64,000 nucleotides of DNA from Agriotes lineatus (taxonomy: Eukaryota > Arthropoda > Insecta > Coleoptera > Elateridae). The notes beneath the pieces are model-generated. The model saw nothing but the letters and a program-made list of their open reading frames with translations, did not search any database and was not told the origin of the DNA. The stretch covers positions 41,918,466 to 41,982,465 of the forward strand of contig OW679197.1 in assembly GCA_940337035.1 (NCBI GenBank), given 5' to 3'. Below, in pieces: positions 11,266 to 21,384 of this stretch; position 1 is the stretch's first letter, and every line of letters begins with the position of its first letter. The translations under genes were made by a program, and so were the position numbers.

Positions 11266-12230
11266 ATTATACCGTTCGTGAATAAGGATAAGTAATTTAA
11301 AATTTGTGTAACTCTTTTCTTTAATTATTACGTTTTAGCAGAATTTTCCTGTTTTTTCTGATCAAGTTTATTATTAATTTAAAATAACGCAGACATCTAG
11401 ATTTCCAGCCAAAATTTATGCGAATAACTACTTGCATATATTTTCCTTTAAGTAGTGTAATACCTATAATAGAGTACAATAACGTTTATCTAACCGCATT
11501 AATATAATTTTAAGGCACAATTTAATTTAAATAATTGGTAAATAAAGAGAATGTGTTGTAATTTTACTTTGAATTATATAGTTTGACGGTACTGTATTGT
11601 CATTAAATATTAAATATGTACTATTCTTCACTGTGTCCTTTCTTTTTATTTAATTTAATTAGAATTTTTGAAATGTGAAAAATATTGCAACTTGCTGTAA
11701 ACATAAATAGAAACTGTTCAAGCGTTCGGATTTAATATGAACTAGTAAAAAGTTTCAAGTACGGCAACCCGGTGATTCTCTATCTGCGTCAACAATATCA
11801 GGCAAATAGAGATAGCATCACGAACACTCTTAAGGAGGTTGGGCAATCCTGTGCGGGACGCGACGTAAGGGGGTTGGCCTGTGGTAAATGCATATATACT
11901 ACGGCAGGCATTGCCAACTTCAGAAAGACAAATAAAGTATAATGTTTTTCTCATTTTTGAGTACATAGTAAAGATGAATGTATGGTTTTTAAATATTTTT
12001 TACGATTTTGTACCTGTAATAGCAATGAGAAACTATTTTTTACAGACAAAATGTAGTTTCGAATTGAATAAATTAAACGCTGAAGTTTGTCAACGTTGCC
12101 AGTCGTTTGAATGAAACTTTTGCTTGGCACTACTGCTCTTATGGCACTCTAACCTATAATACGCTGTCAACAATGAGTTGTTGCATCGGAAGAAGCTGCG
12201 TCAATCGTGCATGCTTCTAAACGCGCATAA
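11266..12230. other. No gene recognised
   Basis: Mostly AT-rich. A less AT-rich patch at 11755-11900 (GGGCAATCCTGTGCGGGACG) is reminiscent of a SINE body, but no A/B box pair or tail was found. Confidence 0.4.
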
Positions 12231-12518
12231 AGCCGCGACGAAATTGTGCAAGATAGCGTGTCGCACGGAGTAGAAGGCCGGAGAATCGTTGACATTCCGG
12301 TGTTAGCCAAAAACTTGAAATGCCTTGTCTGCGACCAAATTTTGTCGTTATCGTGCATAGAAAATGAAAGCCGCCGTGGTCTGGCAAGTGTCTTCAAAAT
12401 TCGATGCCATGTCAGTTTGACAGTTCGTACTGTGCCAACGATTGGTTACTCTTATTCTGACGGCTATGTTCAACGTAAAATATACCACGTTAATTCTAAA
12501 GCTGTTCTTGGGGAGTAG
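12231..12518 (+). pseudogene. Mutator-like transposase domain fragment
   Basis: The frame reads GVEGRRIVDIPVLAKNLKCL, then CDQILSLSCIENESRRGLAS, then VFKIRC, and ends YHVNSKAVLGE. The series GRRIVDI, a CxxC pair, an L-S-L block, ESRRGLAS followed by another Cys, and a late VN-KAVLG matches the N-terminal domain of the Mutator-like transposases common in arthropod genomes. A stop lies upstream (near 12230) and another right after VLGE, so only ~90 residues survive. The less AT-rich composition (12130-12540) also sets this block apart from its surroundings. Confidence 0.6.
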
Positions 12519-12581
12519 CAAGTATTCAATTAATCCGACATACGTATTTCGCTTGCGCATGAAGCGCTGAGAAAGCTGACA

Positions 12582-12843
12582 CCCGTATTCATAGTCGTTC
12601 GCCAGCGGATCGCCGGCGATTCGCCGGAGTTTCGTTATGAATAGTATGTTGGCGGCACTGTACGTCTATGTCAAATTCGAGGTGATCAGGTTAGGTTTTC
12701 AGTCAGTTTTGACAGAAACTGACACAAAATCTAACCTGCTAACCCCGAATTTGACAAAGACGTACAGTGCCGCCAACATACTATTCATAACGAAACTCTG
12801 GCGAGTTTCCGGCGATCCGCTGGCGAACGACTATGAATACGGG
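12582..12843. repeat. Nested palindrome: PAL134 core inside CCCGTATTCATAG arms
   Basis: Outer arms CCCGTATTCATAGTCGTTCG (left) and CGAACGACTATGAATACGGG (right) run inward for ~62 bases through GGCGATTCGCCGGAGTTTCG and its partner to TATGAATAGTATG. The core (12646-12779) starts ATGTTGGCGGCACTGTACGT and ends with the complement. The whole 262 bp is one near-perfect palindrome. The outer arms are GC-rich and not shared with other PAL134 copies. Confidence 0.85.
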
Positions 12844-13393
12844 CGGACTTCGCAGCGTTGCAACATAAAAGTGACAGGCAGGCCGACCGGAGCCATTTTT
12901 AGTGCACAACGATATATTTTTCACTAATGCAACAAATTCAGCGAGTGAATCGAGTTCAAATTTTACCAGTGTCTTCGGAGAATATTGTATTTGGTTGTGC
13001 AAAGTGTTTCATCAACATTTCTTCGTTTACTTTTTTTTTTAACCGCCCCGAAAGTTTCCGCCCATAAGAGCCCATGTATTTTTACACAATTTTACGATTT
13101 ATTTTCTCCTATTCTGACGAGACAATTTTCTTCAAATTTATAGGGGAGTTTTTAAATGCACTTTTCTACAGTACATATTTTTTTTACGATTTTCTATTCG
13201 TCAAGTACGTAACGCCCCAACCTCCTTAAATGTATACGTGTTCATTTTACTATGAGTAAACTAATAATCCAGAAAAGGATGTCAATTGTTTGACATCGCT
13301 TCATTTAACTAGCAGCGCTAATAACCTGGAGTTGTATATCCGCTAGACGTACTTTATTTAGTAAATGTAGGGCTATGTATATAGGAATTTTAA
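12844..13393. other. No gene recognised
   Basis: AT-rich sequence with no assignable repeat or coding motif. Confidence 0.45.
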
Positions 13394-13874
13394 TATAGGG
13401 AGTTATGAAAATAAGTGCAAATATTTTAACCCGTAATAGAACTAGCTAAACTGAACAACTTCTCCATTTATAATTTTTTCGAAAACGCTCTCAAAACTGA
13501 GTTAAAATTCAAAACAATTTTACTCTAAAATGCATACCCGTTTATGGAATAATATTTTAATTAAATTGTACAAAATACAAAAAACATTTCTTTGATATGC
13601 AAACCAACAAAAACTGCATAGGTACTGATAAAACCTTTAGTTCACATCTTGTCATCAGCGTACGTTATCAATTGAGGTGTAAGTTATTGACCGCATGTTT
13701 TTTGTGCAAGAACTTTGCAGTTTTAATATACTTGTGTCGTTCACCTTTAATTTAGATTTACTTACCAAGCCGCTCGTCAAATTTTGGAGAGATAAATGAT
13801 TGAAAAAATATGCGAATAAATGAAAAACATTACTGCTTAAAATATTTGTACTCATTTCCATAACACCCTGTATA
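13394..13874. mobile_element. Inverted-repeat element, ends like TATACAGGGTGTTATG
   Basis: The left end TATAGGGAGTTATGAAAATA, followed by AGTGCAAATATTTTAA, matches the complement of the right end, TATACAGGGTGTTATGGAAA followed by TGAGTACAAATATTTTAA. The element is ~481 bp, non-coding, and of the same general TACAGGGTGTT end class as 5036 and 21385. Confidence 0.75.
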
Positions 13875-14650
13875 ACTAGAGATATGTTGTAGTTACACTA
13901 ATACAGATTTCTAACCGTTGGTTCACCAAAATAAATTTTTAACATAATAAATACAATATTTTTAGATTTAGGTAGCACTATAGTGCAGTAACTAAAATGA
14001 AATTCGTGAACGAAAGGAAAATGTTTCCACATTTTGATGTGTATAATGATACTTTTTGATTTATGGTGGTAATTCATTATTAAGTAGTAAAACTTAAGGA
14101 ATACAATACCGTAGTTAACCCAAAAACGCCAAATTTGAAGTTATGGTGGTGTTGTACTGGGTGTACGAGTTGTACAACTTTTTTCAACAATTAAATAACT
14201 TATTTTAACACATGAAGATCAAAAGTCGGTGCTGAAAAGTGGCACAGCATCTTGTAGCACTAAACTTTGTACCATTGCTGTCAGATGGCCCTGAAGGAAG
14301 TAAGCCCGAACGGAGACGAAATAAGTCTGACCGGTGATTCAGCCAGCGTGGAGAAAGCAGTTTCACTGGTTTTTAAATATGACTAAGTCATAATAATTTT
14401 GAGAGATATTTATCACCAATGCACTTAATTCGCACAGCAAATTCACTAAAATTTAATTACAATGTTGTTGAAATACTATTTTTTTATATCATGTAATGGC
14501 AAAGTTTATAAATAATTACTCTGCAATGTTTTCTTTAACTGTGCGAATATTTGTTTTTGTAATCTGCTTTCTATGAGATAAAGATCAATAGTGCCACAAT
14601 GGTATCAAACTACTCAGAAAACATTGATTTTCTTGTATTGTATTTTAAAG
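13875..14650. other. No gene recognised
   Basis: AT-rich, apart from a patch at 14250-14360 (AAGCCCGAACGGAGACGAAA) that could be an old repeat fragment. Confidence 0.4.
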
Positions 14651-14873
14651 AGCGGATGGCCGGTGGGCAATGTGCTTGACTCTCATGCGACCCGACTTGG
14701 GTTTGATTCCCAATAACTACACGGGTATTTTAAGGTTGTCCGATCTCAGATTAGTGCTCTAGCACGGTGGCAGTCGTTAACCCTTAGCAAGGGAACTCTT
14801 GACGGACAAGGATAGCCGCCTTACGAGCAAAGAGGGTTTGTAGCCTGACGGGCTAGTTTAATTTAATTTAATT
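14651..14873 (+). mobile_element. tRNA-derived SINE
   Basis: The head reads GCGGATGGCCGGTGGGCAAT with a pol III A-box-like TGGCCGGTGGGC near 14658, and a B box GGTTTGATTCC at 14700-14710, the spacing expected in a tRNA gene. The body (GCACGGTGGCAGTCGTTAAC, AGCAAGGGAACTCTTGACGG, AAGGATAGCCGCC) resembles that of the minus-strand SINE at 57250-57478. It ends in a simple tail, TTTAATTTAATTTAATT. No clear target duplication was found. Confidence 0.75.
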
Positions 14874-15059
14874 GCTACAACTACCAGATTGAAACTGGCT
14901 TCCCAGGAATAGCTTAAAAATGCCAAGATCCAAATAATAAACTCAGATAGTAACGTAGGATAGAAACACAGAATAACTTCTTACCATTGTATAATAATCT
15001 TTAACTAAATACATTAAATTAAATTGTATTAAACACATGAAATAATAGAATGTAATGAC

Positions 15060-15204
15060 ATTTATAAAAATAAATTAATTCTTCTAACGGGGTGTTTCGC
15101 TTGCTGGTAATCGGGCGGTGGCACACTATTACGGGGCAGCTTGTATATACATTAGTTCCTTTGTCGCGTAGGCATCGCGCCGGTCCTGAACAGATAATTT
15201 GACA
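15060..15204 (-). mobile_element. LTR element leader remnant
   Basis: Directly downstream (minus strand) of the primer-binding site the sequence stays GC-rich to about 15085, then becomes AT-rich host-like DNA. It is likely the 5' end of the internal region, truncated soon after. No gag-like frame is recognisable. Confidence 0.45.
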
Positions 15205-15220
15205 GATTAGCGGGTCGCCA
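15205..15220 (-). promoter_or_regulatory. Primer-binding site of LTR element
   Basis: TGGCGACCCGCTAATC on the minus strand immediately follows the LTR's terminal CA. Starting with TGG, the complement of tRNA CCA, is the rule for retroelement primer-binding sites, and TGGCGACC is the start used with tRNA-Arg by known insect gypsy-group elements. The exact tRNA here is not established. Confidence 0.7.
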
Positions 15221-15810
15221 TGTAATGGCGGACAACAACAATACACTTGGTCTTGAAATTGTTAAATAAACGAAACTGTGGTCAATATCAAACTAAATTG
15301 TGTGCATACCTAGTGCGTTTGGTGTTTTAACGGTGAAATTCCCAGTGTTCAAGTGGCAAAAGATGCATTGAATTTGTTTTACTTGCCAGCTGTTTTGCTG
15401 CCCCAGGTGAGTGGATTTTGCTTAACTATGCGCTGTTTCTTGCTGACGAAGGTGGCCGCTGGGTTACCCTAGCTTGACGAGTACGTGTTTATGGGCGGCG
15501 GCCTCTGGATCGTTCGACGGGAACTCCTGGTGCACGTTTCTCGGCTTCGGAGATGCTAAGTTACTCCAGACGTAATTAACGGGCCTAATTACGTCTGTGT
15601 CGCTGTCCTGGTGCCGGGAAATTTGCTTCACGGACGGCGTCGTCACCGGCGAGCACGACTTGGCCTCCCGAGTGCCCAAACTCTGGAGGGCGTCGTCGGC
15701 GAGTTCCGAAAGGCTCTACCTGTAACTAGGTGTTTGATGTCGTCGTCGTCGGGCCTGAGACGGCTCTCTAGGTCGCTGGGTGCTCGGGGAATGACACTGA
15801 AAAGTCGAGT

Positions 15811-15980
15811 GACAATCCAAGCGTCCAGGAGCTCGAGGGGACGACGTTGGAAAGTTTCGCAACAATCCTAACGTCTAGGAGTTCGAGGGAATAACGTTGG
15901 AGAGTTTTGCAACAATCCGAACGTCCCGGAGTTCGAGAGAATAACGTTGGAGAGTTTTGCAACAATCCTAACGTCCGGGA
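15811..15980. repeat. 50-bp tandem repeat, 3.4 units, inside LTR
   Basis: ACAATCC starts at 15812, 15862, 15912 and 15962, an exact 50-base period. Each unit contains AACGTC, GGAGTTCGAG and AACGTTGGA with a few substitutions. The units lie between the TATA box and the primer-binding site, so they would be transcribed as part of the leader. Confidence 0.9.
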
Positions 15981-16100
15981 GCTTCGGTGTCTGGTCGGGA
16001 TCCTCTCGAATAGTCCGGGGACTCTCCTGAGAGCGTAAGCAAGGCGGGAGGACTGGGAAGATTCTAGGAAATTCTGTCTTGTTGCGGTTTCGATTTCTCC

Positions 16101-16107
16101 TTTTATA
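16101..16107 (-). promoter_or_regulatory. TATA box of LTR
   Basis: GGTATAAAAGGAG on the minus strand, about 215 bases inside the LTR start. Transcription would begin near 16075 and run towards lower coordinates. It is in the right place for a U3 promoter. Confidence 0.65.
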
Positions 16108-16492
16108 CCTGGTGCGGGCGTAATCAGAGGTTCGTATCAGGTCGCTGGAGCGGGGATTTGTGGTCTAGGTGCGCAGTGGTGTTGGGGCGATCGTTTGCGG
16201 TGACGTCACGTCGTACTCTCGGAGCGGTGCTCCGGTACCTAACGTGGTGCAAGCCCAGGGGGAACGCGCAAATTAATTTTTAATTTATACAATCGCGTTC
16301 GCGCTGGGCGAAACGTTACAGTTTGTAGAACCACAACGTGGCAATTTAACTGGTGTCATTGTCAATCAATGGCACTCTTCAATTTAAAAATAAACTGCCA
16401 ATCGAACGATTATTTTAGTGAAAATACAGTTCATTAATCACGTGACCTTTTTTAAACCAATTGGAAGCATAAAAACCCTTGGATACATGTGT

Positions 16493-16541
16493 ACCACAGT
16501 GGTGATACAAAACAAAGATTCGTATCACCTTAGTGTGGTCG
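16493..16541. repeat. Short hairpin
   Basis: ACCACAGTGGTGATAC pairs with GTATCACCTTAGTGTGGT around an 11-13 base loop. It adjoins a truncated PAL134 copy. Confidence 0.6.
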
Positions 16542-16565
16542 GTTGTTACGCAAAAGTGCGGTGAG

Positions 16566-16665
16566 TTTAGCAGGTTAGGTTTTGCGTCAGTTTGTGTCAA
16601 AACTGACGCAAAACCTAATCTGCTAACCTCGAATTTGACATAGACTTACAGTGCCACCAACATAA
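16566..16665. repeat. PAL134 palindrome, left arm truncated
   Basis: GCAGGTTAGGTTTTGCGTCA (left) and TGACGCAAAACCTAATCTGC (right) form the central palindrome. The right arm continues AACCTCGAATTTGACATAGA and CTTACAGTGCCACCAACAT, which has no counterpart at the left, so the left ~30 bases were lost. Confidence 0.8.
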
Positions 16666-16690
16666 TTCATTGTATTCTCTCACTAAATAC

Positions 16691-16826
16691 AACTCGCGGT
16701 ATGATTAGTAGTGATATTTCTCCTTGAAACCGAAGGAGCAAATTCAACTGGTCATTCGGACTCGTTGAATTCGCACTTCGGTTTTAATTCAAAAATATCA
16801 CCGATGATAATCATACCACTTGTGGT
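16691..16826. repeat. Hairpin with CATTCGG apex
   Basis: CGCGGTATGATTAGTAGTGA (left) and TCACCGATGATAATCATACC (right) form the outer arms. GAAACCGAAGGAGC and GCAAATTCAAC with their partners form the inner ones. The apex is near TGGTCATTCGGACTC at 16757. The outer end ACCACTTGTGGTAT is shared with the hairpin at 21166. Confidence 0.8.
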
Positions 16827-17099
16827 ATCATGGCTGACAATATTTCGAGGAGCTTTATTTTAGCGACAATTTTTTAATGAAAAATAACTTGGATTTTAGT
16901 TTTAGAAAAATGTTGTTTGTTTGTTCGTAAAAATGTTGCTAGGATCGGTTACTATGGATACAATTCAAAGACCGCTAGTTTTGTGAATTTATAATTTTAG
17001 TGTTAGTATTTATATTGACCATTTTCAATAATTTAAAAGTTAAATTGTCAAGACGAAAAAGACTCTAGATCAATATATTGCCAAAAATGTATGCTCTTC

Positions 17100-17625
17100 G
17101 GATTGTCTCGTTTCTGTTGTTTTAGAAAATATTTTCGTCGCCACAGAAACTCGCAAAAATTATTGACCTTTCGTCCTATTATTATTCGTTGAATTTTGAG
17201 CCAATCATCATTGACTAAATTTAGGACATTGTCGAATAGGACTTTATACCACGCTGACGATATAGCGACTGGCTATTATCGATTTGGTATGAGATAACTT
17301 GGTTTTGTTTCACCTGCTAAATAATTTAAAAATGTCAATTGATTTTTCTAGGTTATGTCGTGTGTTTCAAGTATAAAAAGCAACAAAAGGTGCGTTAGGG
17401 ACAAACATTGAGCATTAGCATTGATATTGAACTAATGAAATAGTATTACGCCTTTTTATTTATATATATTTTAAATCATTATATTTGCTTCCTAAACATA
17501 ATTCTATACTTTTTTAATAATATCATTTCGTTATAATCCCGACGCAAGATAATACAACTCGTCCTATCGACCCATAATATTAAACAATCAGCGATAATAA
17601 GCGTACTACTTATTATATTACCCCT
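17100..17625 (-). repeat. R2 interspersed repeat, copy 1 (minus)
   Basis: Reverse complement begins GGTAATATAATAAGTAGTAC GCTTATTATCG and continues through GGACGAGTTGTATT, GCGTAATACTATTT, ATCAATGCTAATG and GTGAAACAAAACC to CAATGATGATTGGCTCAAAA. The same order of blocks recurs at 61155-61600 on the plus strand. Non-coding in both copies. The palindromic TAATAAGTAGTACGCTTATTA marks one end. It abuts the nested palindrome at 17631. Confidence 0.8.
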
Positions 17626-17630
17626 GAAAC

Positions 17631-17890
17631 TAACATGTGAGCAAGCGAAAATGAAGTCAAGCTTGGCTTTGAAATATTTGTTGTATGAATAATGTGTTAG
17701 TGACACTATAAGTCTATGTCAAATTGGAGGTTAGCAGGTTAGGTTTTCCGTCAGTTTTGACACATAATGAAGCAAAACCTAACCTGCTAACCTCGAATCT
17801 GACATAGACTTCCAGTGCCACCAACATATTATTCATACAATAAATATTTCAAAGCCAAGCTTGATTTCATTTTCGTTTGCTCACATGTTA
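17631..17890. repeat. Nested palindrome: PAL134 core with 62-bp outer arms
   Basis: Outer arms TAACATGTGAGCAAGCGAAA and TTTCGTTTGCTCACATGTTA, continuing through CAAGCTTGGCTTTGAAATAT and partner to TTGTATGAAT, enclose the core (about 17691-17827: AGTCTATGTCAAATTGGAGG ... GACATAGACTTCCAGTGCCA). The outer arms differ completely from those at 9550 and 12582. Confidence 0.85.
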
Positions 17891-18878
17891 TTATATTCTG
17901 ACGAAATCCTTGCGTTTCAAGATATGTTTGTCAGCCATCAAATAGAAATTTGTTTGGGACCTCTTAAAAAATATTGAAGTAGTAGTTACATTGTCTCAAA
18001 TTTACTTTTTTAGAATTCAAGGAACCTTTTTGATTATTCGTGCAGTGGCGGAACGCAGGCGAAATGTATCGTGTGTTTAAAAAAAATCATTTAGGGTAGG
18101 CATTGGAAAGAAAGATAGAAAATCTATTCATGTCTTAATTTTAGTCTGTAGGTGAATGTCAGATTGCATTATGTCTGTGAAAACATCTGTCACTATGACA
18201 GGCAAAAGTTCACTTGTATCATGCAAAAAGAAAATAAGATGGCATTTGCACAACAACAAGGAGTGTATTAATCATAAGAGTCAATAAAATTGTTTTTATT
18301 AAGTGTTTTGTATATTGTTATAAAAATAGTTCAAGATCACTTCTCTCTGACTTACGGTAGTTCATTTGCTTCAATGGGTATATATCAAGTTACGGCAAAC
18401 TTCAATTTGATCATGGCATGCTGCGAATGAGTTTTTTTAAACACCCGATATTAGGGCGATTTTCAGTATTTTTTTATGTTAACGATTATATCCTAATGAA
18501 CGTGATAATTACATTCTTCAATATTTTTACGTACAATTGATGCATATATGAAACTTGCTTTTTGCTAAATGTTGCGTATTTACTAGTCATTTAAATATCT
18601 CAAAATGTAGATTTGTGCAAAAACGAAATTAGCTACCATATTTCTGTAACGTGACCAACAGTTTGTCCTATATTTAATAGATGTGGTTCGTTGTTCAGTA
18701 GTTTTTCAATTTCCCAAAACTTCGCTTTCATCAAAATTGGCTAACATATGAAAATTTACACGGGGTCGTATAGTTGCATTTACAATTTTCTCCAATAATT
18801 TCTCAGTAACAAAGATGGCATACTACTTCAACCTAAAATGAATATATTGTCTTTAAAGACTGTGGAATTCTTCTTCTT
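17891..18878. other. No gene recognised
   Basis: AT-rich single-copy-looking sequence; no motif assigned. Confidence 0.45.
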
Positions 18879-19066
18879 TTGGGATTTTCCACCCATCTAG
18901 GGTCTTTACCGACTCAACAATCTCCTTCGACTTCGTTCTGTCTGGCGCAATTCTCCTTCAATTTCATATGTTCAACCTTTGCAAACCTTTATAGACCCAT
19001 CTCAAACGTGGTCGTCCTTTGGCCGTGTTGGTCCAGCTTGATTATTAAACACGCGTTGTGTTGTTA
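18879..19066 (-). pseudogene. LINE reverse transcriptase C-terminus, distal part
   Basis: On the minus strand the frame reads AKGRPRLRWVYK and then, after a shift, RIAPDRTKSKEIVESVKTLD. A basic G-R-P-x-x-R-W motif followed by an arginine-rich R-x-x-W/S-x-x-IV-E-x-x-K stretch is the standard C-terminal tail of RTE-like and related non-LTR elements. The element's remaining coding part lies at 19525-19720, beyond a 456-bp insertion. Confidence 0.75.
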
Positions 19067-19524
19067 AAGTCTACACATTACTCTTTTGCTGTGACGTCAG
19101 AAATAACAAAACATAGCGTTTAAAACGTATGTCGTATATTGCATTGAAATTCAAAAAGATCATTTAGATCGCAGGTAGTAGACTTTAGAAAGAATTTGAC
19201 ATATAAGTACCGAAGCTTTAATGTAAGAGATGCTTATTTAAGCACATTATTCAAACCAAGACATTCTTGACCTATGTAATCGGACGTTTCTCCTCTTTGT
19301 AGAAGTCTCTAACGCTTAAAATAAGATTTTAGGCTGGCTCGCTTGCTTGTTATTGTGCGTTATTTACTGTCATTTTGTACAATTGTCACTTTGACAGTAT
19401 TATAAACCAAGCCATATTTAAAACGGACCTGACCAAAAACTGCAGATTTTTGTTTCGTCCAGTTCATTATAGTTAAATAAAGAGAGAAAATTGTTACGTC
19501 ACAGTAAAATGGTAATATGTAGAC
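19067..19524. mobile_element. Inverted-repeat element inserted in a LINE, TA target
   Basis: AAGTCTACACATTACTC at the left and GTAATATGTAGACCT at the right are inverted repeats, and both continue inward with GCTGTGACGTCA / TTACGTCACAG. TA flanks each end. The element separates two consecutive pieces of LINE coding sequence. It is non-autonomous; the TA duplication suggests Tc1/mariner-type mobilisation. Confidence 0.8.
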
Positions 19525-19720
19525 CTTACCAGGGTTCATCCGTATCACGTGCCCTATCCACTGTATTCGTGTACGTTTAATGGTGTTTACTACGTCCGAT
19601 TAATTGTACAGTCTCTTAATTTCCGCGTTGTATTGGTGTCTCCATACTCCCCTATATTGCACAGGCTCAAAAATTCTTCGTAGTACCTTCCTCTCAAATA
19701 CCTTTAGCCGTCAGTTGGTA
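19525..19720 (-). pseudogene. LINE reverse transcriptase C-terminal region, proximal part
   Basis: Minus-strand reading gives KVFERKVLRRIFEPVQYRGV, WRHQYNAEIKRLYN, a stop, then VVNTIKRTRIQWIGHVIRMN. L-R-R-I-F-x-P and the W-x-G-H-V-x-R-M motif are typical of the region after the RT domain in endonuclease-type LINEs. Order and strand fit the distal part at 18879-19066. Confidence 0.8.
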
Positions 19721-19904
19721 TAGGTAGTATTATTGTTTTATATATTCTTAGTTTTGTTTTCTTAGATAGTATCTTTGTTTTAAAGATACGGTTCATGTAA
19801 AAGTAAGGCTTATTTGCTAAAAATATTCTGATTTTTATATCTTCTGTTATGTCGTTCTTATTGTTGATTTTCGAAACTAGGTATATGAAAGATCTTACTA
19901 CTGG

Positions 19905-20037
19905 TTAGTCCTAAAAAGGACTGATTTTTGAACCAGGGGTTCATTCACCTGAGGACGGAAGTAGATCAAAAACTCCCGAAACGTCGTGTGATAAAGACCC
20001 AAAACAGTGGAAACATCTCCTAATAGACCACTGTTTT
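19905..20037 (+). mobile_element. SINE body fragment
   Basis: AGTCCTAAAAAGGACTGATT followed by CCTGAGGACGGAAGTAGATC, CTCCCGAAACGTCGTGTGAT and TAATAGACCACTG matches the 3' body of the tRNA-headed SINE at 29064-29285. The tRNA head is missing here. Confidence 0.7.
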
Positions 20038-20039
20038 CC

Positions 20040-20118
20040 AATCCATGTTTATTAAGCATCTTTTGTTTGTATTGATGAGATCTCTATGTGAATAAAATAT
20101 CCGAACGTATGTTTTAAA
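20040..20118. mobile_element. End fragment of TACAGGGTGTTTAAA element
   Basis: TTTGTTTGTATTGATGAGAT then ATATCCGAACGTATGTTTTA and ACCCTGTATA match the right end of the element at 21385-21983. Only this end is present. Confidence 0.7.
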
Positions 20119-21165
20119 TACCCTGTATAAATAATGAGACACATGAGGAACCTAGCGGGCATCGTATGGAATTGAAAAATTATAAAACAAATTCTGGGGA
20201 AGGTATTTTGATAGTAAAGATTTAATTAAAGAAAACTGCGGGTCGCATGTGTAACATGGAAATCTTTTTTTACTAGGGTTGAAGAACTTTAGTCGTAGCA
20301 AAATTGTAGTAGATGTTTTATTGTACAACCAATAGCAGTTGCCGTCACTGATTGGCCAATAAACGCTAGTTAATTGCAATTCCACTGTTGTTTAAAAAAT
20401 AACAATAAAATATAGTACTCAAACAATACATTTAGACTTTTTTACAAACACCACACAATAAATACTAATGGAACCCTAGCAAACCCCTTAATAAATAATC
20501 ACAAATATTAACCATTATGCAGATTATGCGGTAAAATTATATACGTCACAAAATTGAAAACTTATTAATTTTTCAGTATGTTCAAATTTCGTCTTGCATT
20601 ATATTATAATTTTTGCATCGAACGTAGAAATATGTAACGTAGGAAGCGTCTCTATATGTTTAGTAATTCTAAACCCTTCCCCGTATTATATTTTTTTGAA
20701 TGGACTCAATTTCGTATCTAACGATTTAAAGTGTTCCTTAAAAGACAGCAAATCAACCATTTAGATTTTGCTGGCAGATTTTCGAATAGTTATACAGACT
20801 ATTCAACACTATAACATCTAAGCCAATCACATTGCAGACATTTTGCTTTTTTCAACCAATAACAGCAGTATATCACTGAATATTGGGCACCATGCAAAAT
20901 ATTCGCAAAACAATGTACGTACTCAAAAAATAAATAGCCTTGTTGCGAAGTATCGCTTAGCAACGATGTTCTGTCCTTAGTGATATTGCTAGGTTACGTA
21001 ACACTAAACCCCAACAAACTGTGTGGATTGTTTTAAAAATTTTAAAATGCTGTGTTATGGAAGTATTCCGCTGAATTTAATTGAGAATGAATAATTATAT
21101 TAATTGTTGGATTATTTTTCAATAAAGTTAATCGTTATGTATTAATATTGTTAAATAGTCGTCCC
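20119..21165. other. No gene recognised
   Basis: AT-rich; a 77-codon minus frame at 20152-20385 shows no motif. Confidence 0.4.
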
Positions 21166-21380
21166 AAATACCACTCGAAGTGGATATATATTTTTTTAAA
21201 TATTTTGCCATTTCCATAGAAATTATTGCAAATTTCACTCAACAAAATCACATTTAAATGTCACTCGCCTTCGGCTCGTGACATTTTTGATGTGATTTTG
21301 TATCGTGAAATTTAAACGCAATAATTTACATGGAAACGATAAAATATTTGTCAAAAATATATCCACCGCTTGTGGTATTG
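21166..21380. repeat. Long hairpin with CTTCGG apex
   Basis: Arms of ~100 bases: AATACCACTCGAAGTGGATA to CAAAATCACATTTAAATGTC on the left; GACATTTTTGATGTGATTTT to ATCCACCGCTTGTGGTATTG on the right. The apex ACTCGCCTTCGGCTCGTG (about 21256) closely resembles the apex at 1900. The outer ACCACTTGTGGT ends resemble those at 16691. Confidence 0.85.
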
Positions 21381-21384
21381 CCCT

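Larger units (their letters stand above)
15221..16320 (-). mobile_element. LTR of a gypsy-type retrotransposon, 1.1 kb
   Basis: On the minus strand the block starts TGTAACGTTTCGCCCAGCGC and ends CCGCCATTACA, giving TGTAA...TTACA termini, and it is followed at once by a primer-binding site. A TATA box lies at 16101-16107. The LTR is GC- and CpG-rich against an AT-rich background and contains a 50-bp tandem repeat. No partner LTR or pol gene is found in the window, so this is a 5' LTR plus a leader fragment. Family assignment beyond gypsy-like is inference from the primer-binding site. Confidence 0.75.

Noticed and set aside
12246..12560. Minus-strand frames opposite the Mutator-like fragment
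   Set aside because: They are shadows; the plus strand carries the conserved motif order.
14651..14720. Possible functional tRNA gene
   Set aside because: The A and B boxes are there, but acceptor and anticodon stems do not pair, and the sequence continues into a SINE body shared with 57250-57478.
15611..15871. 86-codon plus frame, arginine/serine-rich
   Set aside because: It lies inside the minus-strand LTR and its tandem repeat; the composition follows from GC-rich repeats.
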